Shown one piece after another: positions 32,625-41,328 of a DNA stretch of 47,455 nucleotides; positions within the stretch are counted from its first letter, which is position 1, and each line of letters starts with the position of its first letter. The notes below the pieces were generated by a model. The model was not told where the DNA came from. It made no database searches and saw only the letters and a list, made by a program, of their open reading frames with translations. The translations under genes and the position numbers were made by a program. The DNA is from Pontibacillus yanchengensis Y32 (GTDB taxonomy: Bacteria; Bacillota; Bacilli; Bacillales; BH030062): the NCBI RefSeq assembly GCF_000770635.1, contig NZ_AVBF01000032.1:1-47455 (forward strand). Direction: 5' to 3'.

Positions 32625-35600
32625 ATGAATGTAAATCAATCTATGGATCAATCAGAATTAGTTCCAATCGTATCTACTTTATATAAGCAATTTCAACTTC
32701 ATGGAGATATTACCCAGTCAAAGAAAGCGCTTGATTTATTAGGAAAACTACAATCTGAAGAATTTGTAATGGGGTTTGCTGGACATTTCTCAGCTGGAAA
32801 ATCAACGCTAATTAATACATTAATCGGCGAACAAATTTTACCCTCAAGTCCTATCCCAACAAGTGCAAATTTAGTAAAAGTGAAAAATGGTCGAGAGTAT
32901 GCTCGTGTTTATTTTACTGAGGAAGACCCAATAGAAATCGAACAAGAATATGACTTAAACACCATTCAATCATTTTGTAAGGATGGAGAAGCTGTCCGTG
33001 AAATTGAAATAAGTAAACCATTGTCCTCAATACCTGACGGGGTAAGTGTCATGGATACCCCTGGTATTGACTCTTCAAATGATGCAGATCGTCTTATGAC
33101 AGAATCAGCACTACATATGGTGGATGTCTTGTTTTATGTTATGGATTATAACCATGTTCAATCAGAGGTCAATTTAGCCTTTTTAGCTGAAATGAAGAAG
33201 AGGGGGAAACCTCTTTATATTGTAGTGAATCAAATTGATAAGCATCAGGAAGAAGAGTTATCTTTTACATCATTTAAAGAAAGTGTACATCGCTCCCTTG
33301 AAATATGGGGTATAAAGCCAGAGGGAGTATATTTTACGTCATTGTTTAATTTAAATCTTACCAACAACGATTTTCGATCATTACAGCAAGATGTAAACAT
33401 GCTGATTCAACAGAAGCAAGATGTTGTTCACAATACAGTACATCATTCCATGAAATCGATTGTGCAAGAGCATCTTGAAACTTATAAGCAACAAAAAAAC
33501 ACTATCATTGAAGAAGCCCAACTAAAACTTGAAAGACTGGAACCTTCAGACATAATGGCCGTAGAAGAAGTTCAACAAGAAAAAGCAAGGATGGAAAATA
33601 GACCAGAAGATTCTGAAGAAACCATGTTATCAGAGTTACAATCTACGTTGAACAATGCTTATGTTATGTCTCATGACCTTCGTGAGCATGCTCGATCTTT
33701 TGTTGAATCCATGGATTCTGGATTCAAAGTTGGCTTTATTATGACGAAGAAGAAAACCGAAGAAGAGCGAGAGGAGCGTCTCAACACTTTCTATGAAGCT
33801 TTAGTGGAAAAAGTGAAAGCGAATATGGAATGGCCTGTTCGTAATAAATTATTAACTGTTGCTAAAGATTATCAAGTATTTGATGAAGACGTTTTACAAG
33901 ATTTACAAAACTTAACGATAACGCTTGACCGAGAGGACTTAAAATATCTCATAAAAACAGGAGCTGGTAGTGGAGGAGATTACATACTTGTCTATACGAA
34001 AGATGTGGTCAATGATTTAAAACAGCGCTATAAGAAACAAGCGTTAACACAATGGGAAGCTGTAAAACAAAGTATTCAAAATCAAACAAGTCATGAAATA
34101 GAAGAAAAAGAAAAACTCGAACGTACTATGAGAGAATATGAGCAAATAAAAAAGGAGATGGAGGAAGAGAAGCAAGCGATAGAAAAAAGAAAAGATGAAT
34201 ACTCATCTATTATTAATGGAGAAGAAATATGGTCCTCAGCTTATGATGAAGCGACAGAAGCATTAATACATCGAGACACAAAAATTCATCATGTAGAGTG
34301 GATTGAAGAGTCACAAAAAGAGAATAAGGCACCTGATCCAGATAAAACATATTCACAAAAAAATACCAGTTCAACTACATCCTTGTCGATAGAATCTGCG
34401 ATAGAGGCAATTAAACAAGCGAAAGATACATTACATGATGTACATGGCTTTGCCACCATTTTAAATGAGTTAGAGGAGAAAAAAGCCAGGTTACAATCAC
34501 GACATTACACAGTTGCGTTGTTTGGAGCCTTTTCGGCAGGGAAATCTTCTTTTGCTAATGCACTTTTAGGAGAAAAAGTTTTACCGGTTTCCCCAAACCC
34601 TACGACAGCAACAATTAATCGCATAATGCCGTCGACTGATGAATATGGTCATGGTAGTGTCGAAGTTAAAGTAAAGTCAGAATCCCAATTAATAGAAGAT
34701 ATTCAATTTGCATCTGGTAAACATACATTAAAGTCTAATACGTTAACAAAGGTAGTGGAAGAGTTAAACGACTTAATGCAACAAGGAGAACTCTCTTCGA
34801 TTGATCAAAACCGTCTCTCTTTTATTAATGCTATAAAGCAAGGTTACTCATTTATGAAGGATTACGTTGGTCAAACCATTATGGTTGATCTTGATAAGTT
34901 TGCAGCTTATGTGTCAGATGAAACTCGATCTTGCTTTGTGGAGTGGATGAATCTATATTATGATTGTCCATTAACTAGCAGAGGGATTACCTTGGTGGAC
35001 ACTCCAGGAGCAGATTCTGTTAATGCGAGACATACGGAAGTTTCATTTGAGTATATGAAGCAAGCTGATGCAATCCTTTTTGTGACGTATTATAATCATG
35101 CTTTTTCAAGAGCTGATCAAGATTTTCTTTATCAACTTGGTCGAGTGAAAGATGCCTTTAGTATGGATAAAATGTTCTTCCTTATTAATGCAGCAGATTT
35201 AGCGCAAAATCAACAAGATTTACAGCTAGTAACCGATTATATGGGTGAACAGTTAACACAATTTGGAATTCGAAACCCTCGTCTTTACCCTGTGTCAAGT
35301 TTAATGGCCATGCAGGAAAAGGAAGAAAGTTCACAGGTGGCTCATCATCCAGTTTTACCTTCTTCTGGAATAGATTACTTCGAGGATGCATTTACTCATT
35401 TCATGGATGAAGAAATTACAGGATTACTGGTACATGAAATCGTCTATGATTTGCATCGTGCAAGTAATATGATTCAGCATATGATAGAATCAGCATCTTT
35501 AAGTAAAGAAGCGAAACAAGAAAGAAAGAAGCATATCAAACAACAACTTTCCAAAACGCTTGAAACTATTGGTTCTGTAGATACAACACGTTATGAGCAA

Positions 35601-36287
35601 TCCATTAAACAGAAAATTGATAAACAAACGTACTATATACAGGAAAGACTTTTATTGAGGTTTACAGATTTCTTTAAAGAACATATCAATCCTTCCTCCA
35701 TTAATGGTAATAGTAAACAGGCCAAACAACAGTTAGAATCAGCTGTCTCAGAATTATTAGAGCAACTAGCTAGTGAGCTCAAACAGGAAGTGCGTGCAGT
35801 CTCCATTCGTATTGAATCCTTCCTTAATGAGATTGTCTCTGAGTTAAAGGATGATTTACAAGAACAAACACAAAGAATCATTACAGACCTCTCGTTACCT
35901 AACGCAAAGGAGAAGTCTTATGAAACACCACAAATTCAAGAACCTTTCCAGCATATAAAACCTGATTATTTTGAAAAAGAAATAAATTTATTCAAAAATA
36001 CGAAAGCTTTTTTTGAAAACAATGAAAAAGAAACGATGAAAGAAGCGTTACAAGTGAAAATAAAACCTTTATTAGGTGAGTATATTTTAGGTCAAAAGGA
36101 AAGCTTAGTAGAATATTATTTAGCTCAATGGCAAGAACATGTCTCTATGTATAAAAAGCAAATAATGAAATCTATAGAGGAATATGAAGAAGGTGTAATG
36201 TATTCCTTGCAAGATGATATCTCCATTGAGACGTTAAGAGATAAAAAAGAGTATCTTGATAACCAATTACTTCAAGACACACAATAG
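32625..36287 (+). CDS. dynA: Two-headed dynamin-like GTPase DynA
   Basis: About 1220 residues with two complete dynamin GTPase units in one chain, as in B. subtilis DynA (YpbR). First unit: G1 GHFSAGKST near residue 53, G3 DTPGID near 145, G4-like VNQIDKH. Second: G1 GAFSAGKSS near 633, G3 DTPGAD near 791, followed by FLINAADL. Each is followed by long helical stalk regions with coiled-coil character (for example EEKEKLERTMREYEQIKKEM). Known role in B. subtilis: membrane fusion and protection against pore-forming stress and phage. I choose ATG 32625 because AAAGGAG lies 11 bases ahead; ATG 32601 and TTG 32568 are in frame upstream. The terminator overlaps the stop codon. Confidence 0.92.
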   Translation: MNVNQSMDQSELVPIVSTLYKQFQLHGDITQSKKALDLLGKLQSEEFVMGFAGHFSAGKSTLINTLIGEQILPSSPIPTSANLVKVKNGREYARVYFTEEDPIEIEQEYDLNTIQSFCKDGEAVREIEISKPLSSIPDGVSVMDTPGIDSSNDADRLMTESALHMVDVLFYVMDYNHVQSEVNLAFLAEMKKRGKPLYIVVNQIDKHQEEELSFTSFKESVHRSLEIWGIKPEGVYFTSLFNLNLTNNDFRSLQQDVNMLIQQKQDVVHNTVHHSMKSIVQEHLETYKQQKNTIIEEAQLKLERLEPSDIMAVEEVQQEKARMENRPEDSEETMLSELQSTLNNAYVMSHDLREHARSFVESMDSGFKVGFIMTKKKTEEEREERLNTFYEALVEKVKANMEWPVRNKLLTVAKDYQVFDEDVLQDLQNLTITLDREDLKYLIKTGAGSGGDYILVYTKDVVNDLKQRYKKQALTQWEAVKQSIQNQTSHEIEEKEKLERTMREYEQIKKEMEEEKQAIEKRKDEYSSIINGEEIWSSAYDEATEALIHRDTKIHHVEWIEESQKENKAPDPDKTYSQKNTSSTTSLSIESAIEAIKQAKDTLHDVHGFATILNELEEKKARLQSRHYTVALFGAFSAGKSSFANALLGEKVLPVSPNPTTATINRIMPSTDEYGHGSVEVKVKSESQLIEDIQFASGKHTLKSNTLTKVVEELNDLMQQGELSSIDQNRLSFINAIKQGYSFMKDYVGQTIMVDLDKFAAYVSDETRSCFVEWMNLYYDCPLTSRGITLVDTPGADSVNARHTEVSFEYMKQADAILFVTYYNHAFSRADQDFLYQLGRVKDAFSMDKMFFLINAADLAQNQQDLQLVTDYMGEQLTQFGIRNPRLYPVSSLMAMQEKEESSQVAHHPVLPSSGIDYFEDAFTHFMDEEITGLLVHEIVYDLHRASNMIQHMIESASLSKEAKQERKKHIKQQLSKTLETIGSVDTTRYEQSIKQKIDKQTYYIQERLLLRFTDFFKEHINPSSINGNSKQAKQQLESAVSELLEQLASELKQEVRAVSIRIESFLNEIVSELKDDLQEQTQRIITDLSLPNAKEKSYETPQIQEPFQHIKPDYFEKEINLFKNTKAFFENNEKETMKEALQVKIKPLLGEYILGQKESLVEYYLAQWQEHVSMYKKQIMKSIEEYEEGVMYSLQDDISIETLRDKKEYLDNQLLQDTQ

Positions 36288-36309
36288 TAAATTGTGTGTC
36301 TTGTTTTTT
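36273..36309 (+). terminator. Terminator of dynA overlapping its stop codon
   Basis: CAAGACACACAAT (36273-36285) and ATTGTGTGTCTTG (36291-36303) pair perfectly over 13 bp, then TTTTTT. The TAG stop begins at the last base of the left arm. Confidence 0.9.
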
Positions 36310-36373
36310 GAATAAAAACAGGAAACATCTTAAGAAGAAAGAAGAGGGCGGAGGAGATAATCTAAGAACAAAT

Positions 36374-36404
36374 AAAAAAAGCAGCCAAGATGGCTGCTTT
36401 TTTT
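36374..36404 (-). terminator. Terminator of SurA-N lipoprotein gene
   Basis: AAAAAAAGCAGCC, loop, GGCTGCTTTTTTT: perfect stem with T-runs on both strands. Immediately follows the minus-strand stop codon and also faces dynA. Confidence 0.88.
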
Positions 36405-37218
36405 ATACGTTAACTTTCTTTTCGATTTCACTATTGCTCTTGATTTCTTCAAGAAGTTTAGTTACTTGTTCGTTTTCCTTCTTCTTCTTAACGCTATCTT
36501 TTAGTTTCTTTTTAGCGTCTTCAAATTTAGGAACTTCCATTTCCTTATCACTTTGTTTGTTCATAGCTTCATACTGCTGTTTCATCTTGTCATATTCAGC
36601 TTTAAGTTCTTCTTCTGTAACCTCTACATCTTCAGTATTTTTGTCGATGAACTGTTGAATTTTAAGGTTTTTCTTGATGTTGTTTTTAAGTTCTTCTTCT
36701 GTAAGATCGTTTTGCTCTAATAGCTTTTGGAAGTTGTCTCCATTTTGTTCTTTAATTTGGTTGAACTGTTCTTTTACCTTGTTCTCAGATGCTGTGATGT
36801 TATTTTCTTCAGCTTTCTGAAGGATTAACTCTGTGTTAATTAGTTGTTGCATGATTGAAGATTTTAATTGTTTTACTTGTGATTCTTTAAGCTCTTGTCC
36901 AGATTGAGACATTTGATTTGCCTGAGACATTAGCTGATCATTGAACTTTTTCATTGGAATCTCTTCGCCGTTTACAACAGCTGCTACATCGCCACTTTCT
37001 TTGATGTCAGTGTTTGTGCTTTTCGATTCGCTGTCACTGCTATCTGATTCACTTGAGCTATCATCTTTAGTTGATTCTCCGCTGTTATCTTCTTGTTTTT
37101 CATCATTATTTTTATCAGAATTAGCATTTTCATCAGATTCGCTATTACCACATGCAGCTAGTCCGATTGCAAGTACTAAACCAAATAACATGGCTGTTAG
37201 TTTCTTTTTAAATGTCAC
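36403..37218 (-). CDS. SurA N-terminal domain lipoprotein (PrsA-like chaperone without PPIase)
   Basis: 271-residue lipoprotein: basic N-terminus, hydrophobic LTAMLFGLVLAIGLAAC with the lipobox cysteine, then a Ser/Asp/Glu-rich low-complexity linker of about 50 residues, typical of surface proteins of salt-tolerant bacteria. The rest is a SurA-N/trigger-factor-like helical domain (VAAVVNGEEIPMKKFNDQL, SIMQQLINTELILQKAEENN). No parvulin prolyl isomerase domain is present. It probably acts outside the membrane as a holding chaperone for exported proteins (inference). GTG 37218 is eight bases after AAGGGAGA; the ATG at 37227 overlaps that site. Confidence 0.82.
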   Translation of the reverse strand: MTFKKKLTAMLFGLVLAIGLAACGNSESDENANSDKNNDEKQEDNSGESTKDDSSSESDSSDSESKSTNTDIKESGDVAAVVNGEEIPMKKFNDQLMSQANQMSQSGQELKESQVKQLKSSIMQQLINTELILQKAEENNITASENKVKEQFNQIKEQNGDNFQKLLEQNDLTEEELKNNIKKNLKIQQFIDKNTEDVEVTEEELKAEYDKMKQQYEAMNKQSDKEMEVPKFEDAKKKLKDSVKKKKENEQVTKLLEEIKSNSEIEKKVNV

Positions 37219-37404
37219 AAAGAACATCTCCCTTGTTGTAAAATCAATTCTGTTAGAATGTACCACATCTATTAGTAGCTTGTAAAACCCTAATCAAAAT
37301 TATTCTAAAAAATAAGCATATAATCCTCTTTTACTGGCATGAACATGGACTTTCTTTCATAGGGATGAAAGGGAATGAAATTATTAATCCTTAGGAGTGA
37401 AATG

Positions 37405-38166
37405 ATGAATCCATATAATCAGTATGAAAGGGAACTAGCACATAAGGCTAGTATGTATCAATTGCTTGCAGATTACTATAAGTACATCGATCCTCAAAAA
37501 CATATGATGTACTATATGAAACATTTTGAATGTATGCAGCAACTTATTCATTCACAACAACAGCAAATGGGTTATGGACAATATCGAAATAACCAACAAC
37601 AATCTTATGTAAGAGTATTTCACGCTTCCCCTAATGCACCCAATGTAGATATTTATGTGAATGGTCAATTACTTCTACAAGATGTAGCATATAAACAAAT
37701 TAGTGATTATATTCCTGTTATGCCAGGAGATTATCGAATTATGATTACAGCAACTGGGCAACAAGAAGCAGTGTTAACTAAAGATGTTAATGTTCCTGCA
37801 AACAGTGCAATTACACTAGCTGCGGCAGGAAAAGTTGAAAATCTAAAATTACTTCCTTATCAAGATGATCTATATCCTGAGCAAGGAAAAGCAAAGGTAC
37901 GTTTCATTCATTTATCCCCTGATGCACCACGTGTGGATATTGCCGTTAAAGGCGGAGATGTTCTCTTTTCTAATGTAGGATTTGAGGAGTCAACACCATA
38001 CAAATCTCTTCCTCCTACTAAAGTTGATTTAGAGGTACGTCCAGCTGGGTCTAAGCAAGTTGTACTGATGATCCCAGATGTTATGTTAAATGAAAACCAA
38101 GTATATAATGCGGTCGCAGTTGGATTTGTTGAGTCTCAACCATCCTTGGAAGCTATGTTTATTTAA
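37405..38166 (+). CDS. DUF4397 domain-containing protein
   Basis: 253 residues with two DUF4397 repeats: YVRVFHASPNAPNVDIYVNG (from about residue 66) and KVRFIHLSPDAPRVDIAVKG (from about 163), immunoglobulin-like beta domains usually found in surface proteins. There is no signal peptide; instead an N-terminal helical region (residues 1-60) rich in Tyr, Met, His and Gln (YYKYIDPQKHMMYYMKHFEC, QQQQMGY) reminiscent of spore- or coat-associated proteins. ATG 37405 is seven bases after AGGAG; ATG 37402 is possible. Role unknown. Confidence 0.82.
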   Translation: MNPYNQYERELAHKASMYQLLADYYKYIDPQKHMMYYMKHFECMQQLIHSQQQQMGYGQYRNNQQQSYVRVFHASPNAPNVDIYVNGQLLLQDVAYKQISDYIPVMPGDYRIMITATGQQEAVLTKDVNVPANSAITLAAAGKVENLKLLPYQDDLYPEQGKAKVRFIHLSPDAPRVDIAVKGGDVLFSNVGFEESTPYKSLPPTKVDLEVRPAGSKQVVLMIPDVMLNENQVYNAVAVGFVESQPSLEAMFI

Positions 38167-38325
38167 TATCAGTAATGAGAAACTTGAGTTGCAATAATCT
38201 ACTAGCACTTATGTGAGATAGATTTGGACACATAATGTGTTTATCAAGAAAATAGAATTTAGAAACGAGTGTACGCTGAACCTTACCTATTAGAGTCTGG
38301 CTTTATACTTTCTTTCACTTCAAAT

Positions 38326-38357
38326 AAAGGCTATACAAAAACGTATAGTCTTTTTTT
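38326..38357 (+). terminator. Intrinsic terminator
   Basis: AAAGGCTATAC (38326-38336), loop, GTATAGTCTTT (38343-38353) and more T: 11-bp stem with one wobble. Likely ends the DUF4397 transcript, 160 bases after its stop. Confidence 0.82.
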
Positions 38358-38410
38358 AGTTTCAAATTTTAGGGGAGAACATAAAACTTATTTAAATGTT
38401 CTATCAACAA

Positions 38411-38431
38411 CAAACTTTAACACAGCCTTTT
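38411..38431. repeat. Repeat arm shared with window start
   Basis: CAAACTTTAACACAGCCTTT and one more T; same as 72-92 except for C in place of T at two positions. Probably a relic of the same repeat family. Confidence 0.45.
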
Positions 38432-38537
38432 ATAAGTTGTGTAGTTTCTCTTTAAAAGCAGTGGATTACAATTGAGGTGTGCAAATTTTCTAAAAAATGT
38501 ATATAATTAGAGAGACGAAAAAAAGGAGGGGTTGTTT

Positions 38538-40337
38538 GTGAAGAAAACACAATATAGCCAAATATGGGATCTAGATGTATTTTTTGAAGGTGGTAGTAAT
38601 TCTGAAGAATTTGCATTGTACATAGAAGACACACATCAAAAGATGAAAGAGTTGGATACCGTGGTTAAAGAGTGGGAAATCCCTACATCTTCGCATGAAA
38701 CAAAAGGACTTATTAATATTGTTGGTCATATTAACGTAACGTTAAGACAACTCATGGAGAGTTCTGCTTTTGTAAGTTGTTTAAGTGCTCAGAATGTTAA
38801 TGATAAGAAAGCAAATCTATATCGAGCTAAGCTTAATCAAATAGGTGCTAGTCTTTCAACAAGTCTCACAACATTTGATCAGAAACTCTCTAAAATTGAG
38901 GATAATACATGGATTGAAATGCTAGATAAACCGAATTTAAATAATTTATCTTTTATTTTAAATGAAAGAAGAGAACAGGCTAAAGAAAAATTACCATTAG
39001 AACAAGAAGCATTGATAAATGATTTAGCAGTAGATGGCTACCATGCGTGGGGAGAAATGTATGATAGTATCGTTGGAGGCATGAGTGTCATAATAGAAGA
39101 AAATGGTGAAAAGAAAGAACTTTCTGTAGGACAAGCAGCAAATAAATTAAGCACTTCTGATCGGGATAAACGAAAAGAGGTATATAATCAAATCCAAAAA
39201 GCATGGGCTGAAAAAGAAGATTTATTTGGGGAAACTTTGAATCATTTATCAGGTTTTCGTCTGCAAATGTATAAACATAGAGGATGGGACAATGTATTAA
39301 AAGAACCACTTCAGATTAATCGAATGAATGAGCAGACATTAAATGCTATGTGGAACGCTATTAATAAAAATAAGGGGAGGTTCGTTCAATACTTAGAGCG
39401 AAAAGCTTCCTTATTAGGTCTTGAAAAATTGAGTTGGTATGATATTGGAGCACCTATTTCTAGTAGTGAGAATAGAGTTTCTTATGATGAAGGAGCTCAC
39501 TTTATTCAAGAGCAGTTTGAGCGTTTTGGACCCAAAATGGCTGCTTTTGCTCAAAGAGCGTTTGAAGAAAGTTGGATTGAGGCTGAGGACAGAAGCGGAA
39601 AACAACCAGGAGGTTTTTGCACAAGCTTTCCTATAAGCCAACAAACCCGTATTTTTATGACGTATTCTGGTACACCATCTAATGTGGCAACTCTTGCTCA
39701 TGAATTAGGGCATGCTTTTCATCAACATGTAATGGATGAATTGGAGCCATTAAATCAATTATATGCAATGAACGTTGCTGAGACAGCTTCCACATTTGCG
39801 GAAATGATTGTGGCAGATGCATCGGTTAAACATGCCCCGAATGAAGAAGAAAGACTTCATTTATTAGAAGACAAAATACAAAGAAGTGTAGCATTCTTCA
39901 TGAATATTCATTCCCGTTTTCTTTTTGAAACCCGTTTTTATGAAGAGAGAACGAAAGGACCAGTTTCTGTAGAGAAGCTTAAACAATTAACCGAGGATGC
40001 ACAAAAGGAAGCTTATTGTGAATCCTTAGAAGAATATTCACCTTATTACTGGGCCTCAAAGCTTCATTTCCATATAACTGAAGTACCTTTTTATAACTTT
40101 CCTTACACATTTGGGTATCTCTTCAGTCTTGGGATATATGCAAAAGCACTAAATTCAGGATCTGATTTTGAAGAGCAATATATCTCTTTGCTTCAAGATA
40201 CAGGGAGAATGTCTGTGGAAGATCTCGCTAAAAAACACCTTAATGTTGACCTTACAGAGGAAGCATTTTGGGAAAGCGCGATCGAAATTTGTGTTAATGA
40301 TGTAGAAGAATTTTTAAGCTTAACAGAAAATAAATAA
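38538..40337 (+). CDS. pepF: M3 family oligoendopeptidase (PepF type)
   Basis: Zinc metallopeptidase that degrades short peptides in the cytoplasm, 599 residues. The zinc site HELGHAFHQH is at about 388-397 (H388, E389, H392), with the third ligand in the ETASTFAEMIV helix downstream. The M3 C-terminal signature YYWASKLHFHITEVPFYNFP is present. GTG 38538 lies eight bases after AGGAGG; the TTG at 38532 is also in frame. Single-gene unit with its own terminator. Confidence 0.92.
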   Translation: MKKTQYSQIWDLDVFFEGGSNSEEFALYIEDTHQKMKELDTVVKEWEIPTSSHETKGLINIVGHINVTLRQLMESSAFVSCLSAQNVNDKKANLYRAKLNQIGASLSTSLTTFDQKLSKIEDNTWIEMLDKPNLNNLSFILNERREQAKEKLPLEQEALINDLAVDGYHAWGEMYDSIVGGMSVIIEENGEKKELSVGQAANKLSTSDRDKRKEVYNQIQKAWAEKEDLFGETLNHLSGFRLQMYKHRGWDNVLKEPLQINRMNEQTLNAMWNAINKNKGRFVQYLERKASLLGLEKLSWYDIGAPISSSENRVSYDEGAHFIQEQFERFGPKMAAFAQRAFEESWIEAEDRSGKQPGGFCTSFPISQQTRIFMTYSGTPSNVATLAHELGHAFHQHVMDELEPLNQLYAMNVAETASTFAEMIVADASVKHAPNEEERLHLLEDKIQRSVAFFMNIHSRFLFETRFYEERTKGPVSVEKLKQLTEDAQKEAYCESLEEYSPYYWASKLHFHITEVPFYNFPYTFGYLFSLGIYAKALNSGSDFEEQYISLLQDTGRMSVEDLAKKHLNVDLTEEAFWESAIEICVNDVEEFLSLTENK

Positions 40338-40386
40338 AAAATGTATAACTTAAATAAGGTATTCATATACTAGTGGTGAACCTGAT

Positions 40387-40415
40387 AAAAAGCTCTATAC
40401 TCAATAGGGCTTTTT
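40387..40415 (+). terminator. Terminator of pepF
   Basis: AAAAAGC-T-CTA (40387-40397) pairs with TAG-G-GCTTTTT (40405-40415); 11-bp stem with one wobble. Confidence 0.78.
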
Positions 40416-40478
40416 AGGTTTTCCATTTCATTCTGTATTAAAAAATTAAGAAAGTTTCCACAGTTCTTTTCCTGTAAC

Positions 40479-40507
40479 TTGACTTCTGTACGTTAAAGTA
40501 GTATGAT
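40479..40507 (+). promoter_or_regulatory. Sigma-A promoter of cold-shock gene
   Basis: TTGACT (40479-40484), 17 bases, TATGAT (40502-40507). It predicts a 5' leader of about 165 bases before the coding region. Nothing else is visible in 40416-40478. Confidence 0.72.
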
Positions 40508-40568
40508 TAATGTAATTGAAAAATAAATAATTAGCTTCATATTTTACGGAAATTGAAAAGTGCTCACG

Positions 40569-40631
40569 ATCACATATTATAAAGAGTAATCAATTAACGT
40601 TGGTACTTTTTATAATATGTGATTCTTTTTT
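40569..40631 (+). promoter_or_regulatory. Structured cold-shock leader with terminator-like hairpin
   Basis: 40569-40588 pairs with 40604-40623 over 20 bp with a single wobble; the sequence starts ATCACATATTATAAA. It is followed by TTCTTTTTT, so it looks like an intrinsic terminator inside the leader, 49 bases before the csp start codon. Could be an attenuator, a thermosensor or a stability element. Confidence 0.7.
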
Positions 40632-40679
40632 AAAAGAAAGTGAAACATATTAAGAAATTAGCAATGGAGGTTTTCTCTC

Positions 40680-40880
40680 ATGAAAACAGGTACAGTTAAG
40701 TGGTTTAACGCAGAAAAAGGTTTTGGATTCATTGAAGTACAAGGCGAAGACGATGTTTTCGTACACTTCAGCGCAATCAACCAAGAAGGCTTCAAAACTC
40801 TAGAAGAAGGTCAAACAGTAGAGTTTGAAGTTACTGAAGGTAACCGCGGACCACAAGCAGCTAACGTAACTAAAGTATAA
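40680..40880 (+). CDS. Cold-shock protein (CspA family)
   Basis: 66-residue OB-fold RNA/DNA-binding protein. RNP1 is KGFGFIEV and RNP2 is VFVHFSAI, both complete; the C-terminal [16 protein letters not shown] is typical of Bacillus CspB/CspD. It unwinds mRNA structure and promotes translation in the cold. ATG 40680 follows GGAGG. The long leader with a large hairpin suggests post-transcriptional control. Followed by its own terminator, then ydjO. Confidence 0.97.
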   Translation: MKTGTVKWFNAEKGFGFIEVQGEDDVFVHFSAINQEGFKTLEEGQTVEFEVTEGNRGPQAANVTKV

Positions 40881-40885
40881 TGATT

Positions 40886-40911
40886 AAAGCTACCTTAAGA
40901 GGTAGCTTTTT
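40886..40911 (+). terminator. Terminator of csp
   Basis: AAAGCTACC, loop TTAAGA, GGTAGCTTTTT. Confidence 0.88.
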
Positions 40912-40941
40912 CATATATCATAGTCCGAAGGAGGCATTCAG

Positions 40942-41148
40942 ATGGCGTTTGGAAAAAAGAATCAGCAAGAGGTCAAAAAAGAAGACCTAAAAATCTGGGA
41001 GTGTACATCCGAGGATTGTAATGCATGGATGAGAGATAACTTCAAGAGTCAAGAAACTCCTAAGTGTCCAATTTGTCAGAGTGATATGGCAACCAGCATG
41101 AAAGAACTACAAGTTGTTGAAAATAACAGCGGTAATTGGAATAAATAA
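40942..41148 (+). CDS. ydjO: Cold-inducible protein YdjO
   Basis: 68-residue zinc-ribbon-like protein. Two cysteine pairs, C21 and C26 in WECTSEDCNAW and C41/C44 in PKCPICQSD, would bind one zinc. It matches Bacillus YdjO, known as cold-induced, which fits the adjacent csp gene. ATG 40942 follows AAGGAGG. Molecular function unknown. Confidence 0.88.
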   Translation: MAFGKKNQQEVKKEDLKIWECTSEDCNAWMRDNFKSQETPKCPICQSDMATSMKELQVVENNSGNWNK

Positions 41149-41161
41149 ATACCATTTTTAC

Positions 41162-41203
41162 AAAAAAGAGAAGGAGTGGCTATTGCTGCTCCTTCTCTTT
41201 TTT
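41162..41203 (+). terminator. Terminator after ydjO, bidirectional
   Basis: GAGAAGGAG (41168-41176) pairs with CTCCTTCTC (41189-41197), with A6 in front and T6 behind. Confidence 0.88.
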
Positions 41204-41206
41204 GTG

Positions 41207-41230
41207 AACCATAATAATATTATGTAAACT
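41207..41230 (+). repeat. 24-bp intergenic repeat (dif-half-like), copy 3
   Basis: AACCATAAT-AAT-ATTATGTAAACT in two pieces, one mismatch to 30252-30275 in the same orientation. It lies in a convergent gap, four bases after the ydjO terminator. The 41246-41292 stretch after it holds a 9-bp inverted repeat (AAGCAAAGC/GCTTTGCTT) that may terminate the minus-strand gene. Confidence 0.62.
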
Positions 41231-41328
41231 AAAGAAAGGCAAATAAAGCAAAGCGTTTATATGGTATACTTCACCACACAGAAGCTTTGCTTATAAATAT
41301 TATGGAAGAAGGCTACTAGATCGTTGTC

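Larger units (their letters stand above)
38167..38537 (+). other. 371-base intergenic region
   Basis: Holds a terminator (38326-38357), a repeat arm (38411-38431) and a possible -10 TATAAT about 30 bases before the pepF start. An open frame across 38269-38475 reads through the terminator and has no ribosome binding site, so I do not call it a gene. Confidence 0.5.

Noticed and set aside
36403-37218. PrsA peptidyl-prolyl isomerase
   Set aside because: The SurA-N domain and lipobox are present but no parvulin domain follows; the protein is too short.
38269-38475. 68-codon frame before pepF
   Set aside because: It reads through a strong intrinsic terminator and a repeat arm and has no ribosome binding site.
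30252-41230. An integrative mobile element bounded by the two direct 24-bp repeats with the tyrosine recombinase at one end
   Set aside because: The interval holds ordinary Bacillaceae genes (dynA, pepF, csp, ydjO) with the same base composition as the surroundings, and a third copy of the repeat lies outside in inverted orientation. No replication, transfer or phage genes are seen.
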